A stretch of 64,000 bases of DNA, taken from NCBI GenBank assembly GCA_037074765.1, contig JBAMDO010000097.1, positions 1 through 64,000 of the forward strand. The letters are read 5' to 3'. Below are positions 59,701 to 64,000 of the stretch, piece after piece (positions within the stretch are counted from its first letter, which is position 1; every line of letters begins with the position of its first letter). The translations under genes and the position numbers were made by a program. Below the pieces are notes generated by a model. The model worked only from the letters and a program-made list of their open reading frames with translations, did no database searches and had not been told where the DNA came from. The stretch comes from Mansonella perstans. Its lineage: Eukaryota; Nematoda; Chromadorea; Rhabditida; Onchocercidae.

Positions 59701-62700
59701 ATCAGTTATTGACCACTTAAGTATATATAATCCATTCAATTAGTAATTGATCATATTTAAGTATATACAATCCACTTCATCAATTACTGATCATAAAACC
59801 GAGAGAGATTTAATTAAAAGGCCGAAATAATACACTTGATCAGTTATTGATCACATTTAAGCATATATTATCCCTTCAATCAATTATTGATTTGATATAG
59901 ATAACTGTTGAATTTTTAAATTCGTAATATTTGCTAATTTCTTTAAAAAGAAAAAAAATATTAATTGATATCTCAATTTCTATTAGAAAATAATTCATGA
60001 TTTCCTAGCTTTAAAAAAAATCTCCACTTTCTTCAAAAAACAAAAGAAAAGAAAAATTTCTATCAATTTTTAAAAATCATTCAATTTCGTTTTTTTTCTT
60101 TCCTTGCAAAATGTCAACGACAACAAGCACAAATTTCATTTTCAAATGTAATTCTCATTTTTTTTCTTTCATAGCAGAAAAATTTAACCAGGAAATTTCG
60201 AAATTTACGAATTCTTTTGAAGTGTTCAATGGTTAATTTCGTGATTTAATGAATTTTTGCAAAAATTTTCACAATCCGCCTAATGCAAAAGAAATTCGAG
60301 ATTGTTGTGATGAGGATTATTAATAATAATAAGCGCGAAAGTGTGTTTTTTATTTTTGTTTATAACATACTTAGGTTATACTTCTTAAAAGTATGTTCAC
60401 ACAAAACTGCTCCTTAACACAATATGCTTACATGATATTGCTTTACAGTATTCATAACATTACTTTAAAATATTAAAACGAAGTAACTAATTCTATCAAA
60501 ATTGTGAATTTTATTTCTAACAATTTTGAAAATTTCTAAAATTTTAATTTCTATTAAATTTGTAAGCAAAATAAGTAATTTTATAATGCATTACTTCTTT
60601 AAATGGAATAAATTTTAAATTTCAATTAAATTTTACTTTTTTTTTTCATTTTTCCTTAAAATAGAATTTAATTAGCTGAAATGTTTCTGCAATTAATGCA
60701 AACGATATTATTTTAATTGTAAAAAAAAACTTGAAAATTTTGCATAAAAATTAAATTAAATTAATTTTTTACAAACTTCAAACAAATATGAAGGAAATTT
60801 TTCTTTTTTGTAACTTTGCGCTTTTTTCATCGTGAAAAATTCTTCGCCCCCGCTGTTTGGGAAAATAATCCATGCAAGGGCATTTCATTTGTTCTCAAAA
60901 AATATTTAAGTGAAGACTGTAAGAGAGGAAGATAGAGAAATGGTGAAATGAATAAATTTTCGAAAGTAGGAAGACTAATGATCTCTGATCGAACATTATC
61001 ATCCATTATGCAAAAAGTTTTAAAATAAAAATGCAATTCAATAAGCAATTAGATTGCAAAACTTTCGCATCACTTCCTCTTCCTGTCTTTTTTTCCTGCC
61101 AAGCAATTATAACAACAATTTCATAAATTATTTTTAAAAAAAGAATTTTCAGAGTTTTATATTTTCGAAGAAATTTTATAGCTCAAATTAAAACAAATAG
61201 TTTAAAGTTTTAAGTACTTTAAAATTTTAATTACTTGATGCAAATTAATCCTTTGAAGTTATTTCGATTTTATATTTAACATCTGTCTCTTTTTTTTCAA
61301 AATTTAAAAATAAAAATTTAAACGGTACCATTTATGTCATTAATCTGTTGGATAGAAAAATAGTTCAGAAAGATTTTATTTACGAAATTAAAATTCTCAC
61401 AGATTTTTATTTTATTTATTTATTTATTTGTTGATTTCATTATGATCCTTTTCATCCTTCACTTTTTTCGTTCACTTTGCTTTTAAAAAGAAAAAAAAAA
61501 TTTATTAAAAAATCTAAAAATCATAAATCATTTAGTTTGCATACTCTTTCCGAATTAGCTTATTAATAAATAATTTTTTCATAATAATTTTAATGCGCTA
61601 TTTGCTCATCAATAATTTAAGAAATTATTTTTCTAAATAAGTAAACAGAAATTCTAAAATATTGTTGATATGGGCAATAAATAAATAAACAAATAAATAA
61701 TAAATATTGTTATGAAGACTTATAATTGCTTTATTAAAATTAAAAGGAAATATTTTAACAAAAAAAAAAAAAAGTAGCTCACGTAACAAATTGCGCATAA
61801 TTGACGTAAAGCATTGGATGGGTGATAAATGCATGACAAGAATATAATGCAAATGCAATGATCAATGTGCCAAATAATATCAATGATGGGAAACGTATAA
61901 AGACAATTGTGCTAAGCATCCAAAAAGCACAATTAAGTTGCGAAAAATGTACAATACCACATTCATCTGATGGTGTCAAATTCGACTGCTGTGGACAAGA
62001 AAACTATAATTTAATCTTGTAAGCTATAGGCTATAGGAAGCTGAAAAATTCAAAAAAATCAAAATTTTGATTAAATTTAAAAACTTTAATTTTTACTTAC
62101 ATTGATTTATAATGAATCACAAAAAAAAGAGAACAAATATGGCATTTAAAAATGTATATATCATTTGTATCTTACTTATCTAAATTAACAAAAAATTGAA
62201 TTTTTAAATAAAGTCACACTTTAACTGAATTTGAAAACTTATCCTGATGACATATTCAATCAAGCCTAAGGTTATAATTGATAATTAAACTAAAAAAAAA
62301 GAAGTGAAAACAAACTGCATTGACAATACCACATATAAACAGAAGTGATATAATTAGTAAAATAATAATTGTATGACCAATAGATGTCCGCGTGATAAAT
62401 TGGCAAAAATTCTAAAAGAAATCTCGTTTGTTTATTTTTTAGTTTACAGAAAAAACCTGTCAAAAATAAATTTCCTAATATAATTTATTAAATGATTAAC
62501 TTTGAATATGTTTTAAATAGAACTGAGAAAATGGAAGAAATTTTTTGGCACATTTTTTTGGGTTGTTATTATTATTATTATTATTACTTGTAATTACTGT
62601 TATCATCACTATTATTAATGTTATCACTTATAATTATTATTATCATCAATTACTGTTACTGAAGAAAATGATTGCGCTATTGAAAATAAGACCAAAAAAA

Positions 62701-63935
62701 AAAGAAAAAAGATTTTATTTCCTTTTCTCTTTCCCTCAATTTCAAATTATTATGAATTAATTACAAGTTATTAATCATGTTGTCATCATTTAATTAAGTT
62801 TTATCATTTCCAAAGCTTATTACTTTTGAGCTCATTCGTGAATTGCAAATGTAATCATCATTCGATTGTGTTGATAATTCATTTTTATCATTTGTTATTT
62901 ACCAATTATGATTTTTATTTTTTTTTCATTGAATTTATTTTGATTTTTATTAAACAAACTTGGAAGAAATTTGCATAAAGTGTAAGCAATATCATAAAAA
63001 TGATGGCCAATGATATGATAATCATTATAAGCGTTGAAATTTGCCTGAAATATTCCTTATAATAATGTGAAACAAAAGATCTCATTTATCACTTCCGCTA
63101 ATTTTACTATATTTAATATATCAATCAATACTAACCGAAATAGTACAACAGTTAAATTATATCATATTGTATCAGTACTACTTTACATAATTATATCATG
63201 TTGTATCAATATTACCCTACATAATTATATCGTACCGTATCAATACTACTGTGATTAACACTAACTACATGTCGTATCATATTACCACATCAGTAAAAAC
63301 CTTGATATAACAATTATATGATTATATCACATTAAATCATATCAATACTAACCTTGGTAAGACCAAAACATGATAGATACCATAAACAACAAGAAAAAGT
63401 ATATTGATAGCTAATGCTGGGACAAACCATTGATCAAATTGTATTTGGTACTGAAAACAAACATTTTAATTATTACTATTAATTAATTTTTACTACTATG
63501 AAAAGAACAGTAAATCGAATCAAAATAACACTAGTAACAAATTTTGAAATATTTAAATTTAATCAATTATCTCTTTTTGGTAGTGCAAAAAAAATCGCAA
63601 TGAATTACTTTCATGCTTCTTTTTTAAAATTATATTACGCTTGTGTAAACTTTAAAAAAATATCACAATTTCGTAATTTAAATCATTACTTTTAAATGCA
63701 TTAATTTAGAGATAGCGGAAAAAGTAATGCAATGGATAAAAAACAAACTCCAAAGTGATGAAATTCTTTAAATAAGCTTATTAAAATTTTATTTAACTAA
63801 TTAAGAAAAAATTCAACCGCTTTCTCCATTTGCTCATTTCGAAAATATAATAACCAATTATTCATTACACTTCTACCACTGCTATCTTTATTAGCGTTTC
63901 TTTTCCCATTCATTAGCGCAAATTTATCCATTCGT
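53755..63935 (-). CDS. Membrane adenylyl cyclase-like protein, C-terminal half (partial)
   Basis: Class III adenylyl cyclases make cAMP with paired C1 and C2 domains. The N-terminal half lies past the right edge. Exons: 63935-63818, 63450-63353, 63044-62960, 62411-62316, 61988-61783, 59346-59229, 58878-58726, 58222-58151, 57998-57906, 57618-57513, 56817-56492, 56287-56060, 55405-55158, 55027-54914, about 54740-54640, and 53908-53755 (TGA). Order: end of the cytoplasmic linker (LLYFRNEQMEK); six membrane helices (for example ALAINILFLVVYGIYHV, LILFGTLIIAFALYS) with sequon NLT in the expected loop; C2-like domain (LICIFDQIV, IEKIRGCQKNYIVAVG, LNIGIDCG, SYELFG); then a Ser-rich tail with PERRRRRRF. 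C2 departs at the sites for adenine-binding Lys (KTIGS becomes RGCQK) and Asp (YDIWG becomes YELFG) and for catalytic Asn/Arg, so it may be weak or inactive. The exon-57998 donor and the join to the last exon are uncertain. Confidence 0.82.
57165..57455. repeat. 41-bp minisatellite in an adenylyl cyclase-like intron
   Basis: About seven copies with core TATTTCAATATTGCACGTCA plus TTTAATCGGATGATTTATG. Three central units are identical, while outer ones carry changes and indels. The array lies within the intron at 56818-57512. Confidence 0.9.
59655..59895. repeat. Two-copy repeat, about 140-bp unit, in an adenylyl cyclase-like intron
   Basis: GAGAGATTTAATTAAA, then GGCC(A/G)AAATAATACA, recurs at about 59663 and 59802. 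Each copy is followed by CAGTTATTGA(C/T)CAC and AAGTATATA-type phrases, which themselves repeat internally. It lies in the 2.4-kb intron 59347-61782. Confidence 0.65.
61422..61432. repeat. Short ATTT run in the long adenylyl cyclase-like intron
   Basis: TTATTTATTTATTTATTTGTTG, a few ATTT units. The rest of intron 59347-61782 is AT-rich sequence with no supportable exon. Confidence 0.5.
63135..63350. repeat. Degenerate repeat around TATCATATTGTATCA in an intron
   Basis: Four or five loose copies of a unit of about 41 bp with TAATTATATCATGTTGTATC and AATACTACCCTACA-like phrases, in the intron between the exons at 63450-63353 and 63044-62960. Confidence 0.6.
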
Positions 63936-64000
63936 CTATAAAATATATTTATTGCCTAAATAAAATCTTTGAAATTTGAGATCTTTGAAATTTTAAAAAT

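Overview
The window looks like nuclear DNA of a parasitic nematode, most likely a spirurid/filarial (clade III) worm. It is very AT-rich, with short genic islands separated by kilobases of microsatellite and minisatellite sequence. Its genes are split by small GT..AG introns with the nematode TTTCAG acceptor. The caudal-type homeodomain carries the residues expected of nematode PAL-1. The species is inferred, not shown. All exon joins were made by hand from splice consensus, reading phase and protein-family similarity; no search was run.

Layout: 1-6856 has no convincing gene but holds several minisatellites and a promoter-like stretch. Three plus-strand housekeeping genes follow: ARPC4 of the Arp2/3 complex (6857-9122), EMC7 of the ER membrane protein complex (9992-11334), and the ciliary small GTPase ARL6/BBS3 (13252-15794). 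After 6.3 kb of simple-repeat-rich sequence comes a caudal/pal-1 homeobox gene (22049-30988) with two introns of 3.4 and 4.5 kb. Converging on it from the minus strand is a 24-exon USP32/CYK-3-type deubiquitinase with EF hands (44539 down to 35414). Head-to-head with that is a plus-strand gene for an unrecognised secreted six-cysteine protein (47834-51517). On the minus strand from 53755 to the right edge lies the C-terminal half of a membrane adenylyl cyclase-like gene (second six-helix bundle, C2 domain, Ser-rich tail); its 5' half lies outside the window.

These genes do not form one pathway. From memory, arx-6, the EMC7 homologue, arl-6, pal-1 and cyk-3 all lie on C. elegans chromosome III, with arl-6 and pal-1 on the same cosmid. 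The block may therefore be ancient synteny, with pal-1 regulatory DNA as a possible constraint.

The most interesting signals are: an adenylyl cyclase C2 domain that appears to have lost most catalytic residues; the secreted six-Cys protein with no recognised family; a cluster of palindromic octamer sites just upstream of the pal-1 homeodomain exon; and two copies of a 17-bp element containing a perfect C/EBP palindrome, one inside and one downstream of pal-1.
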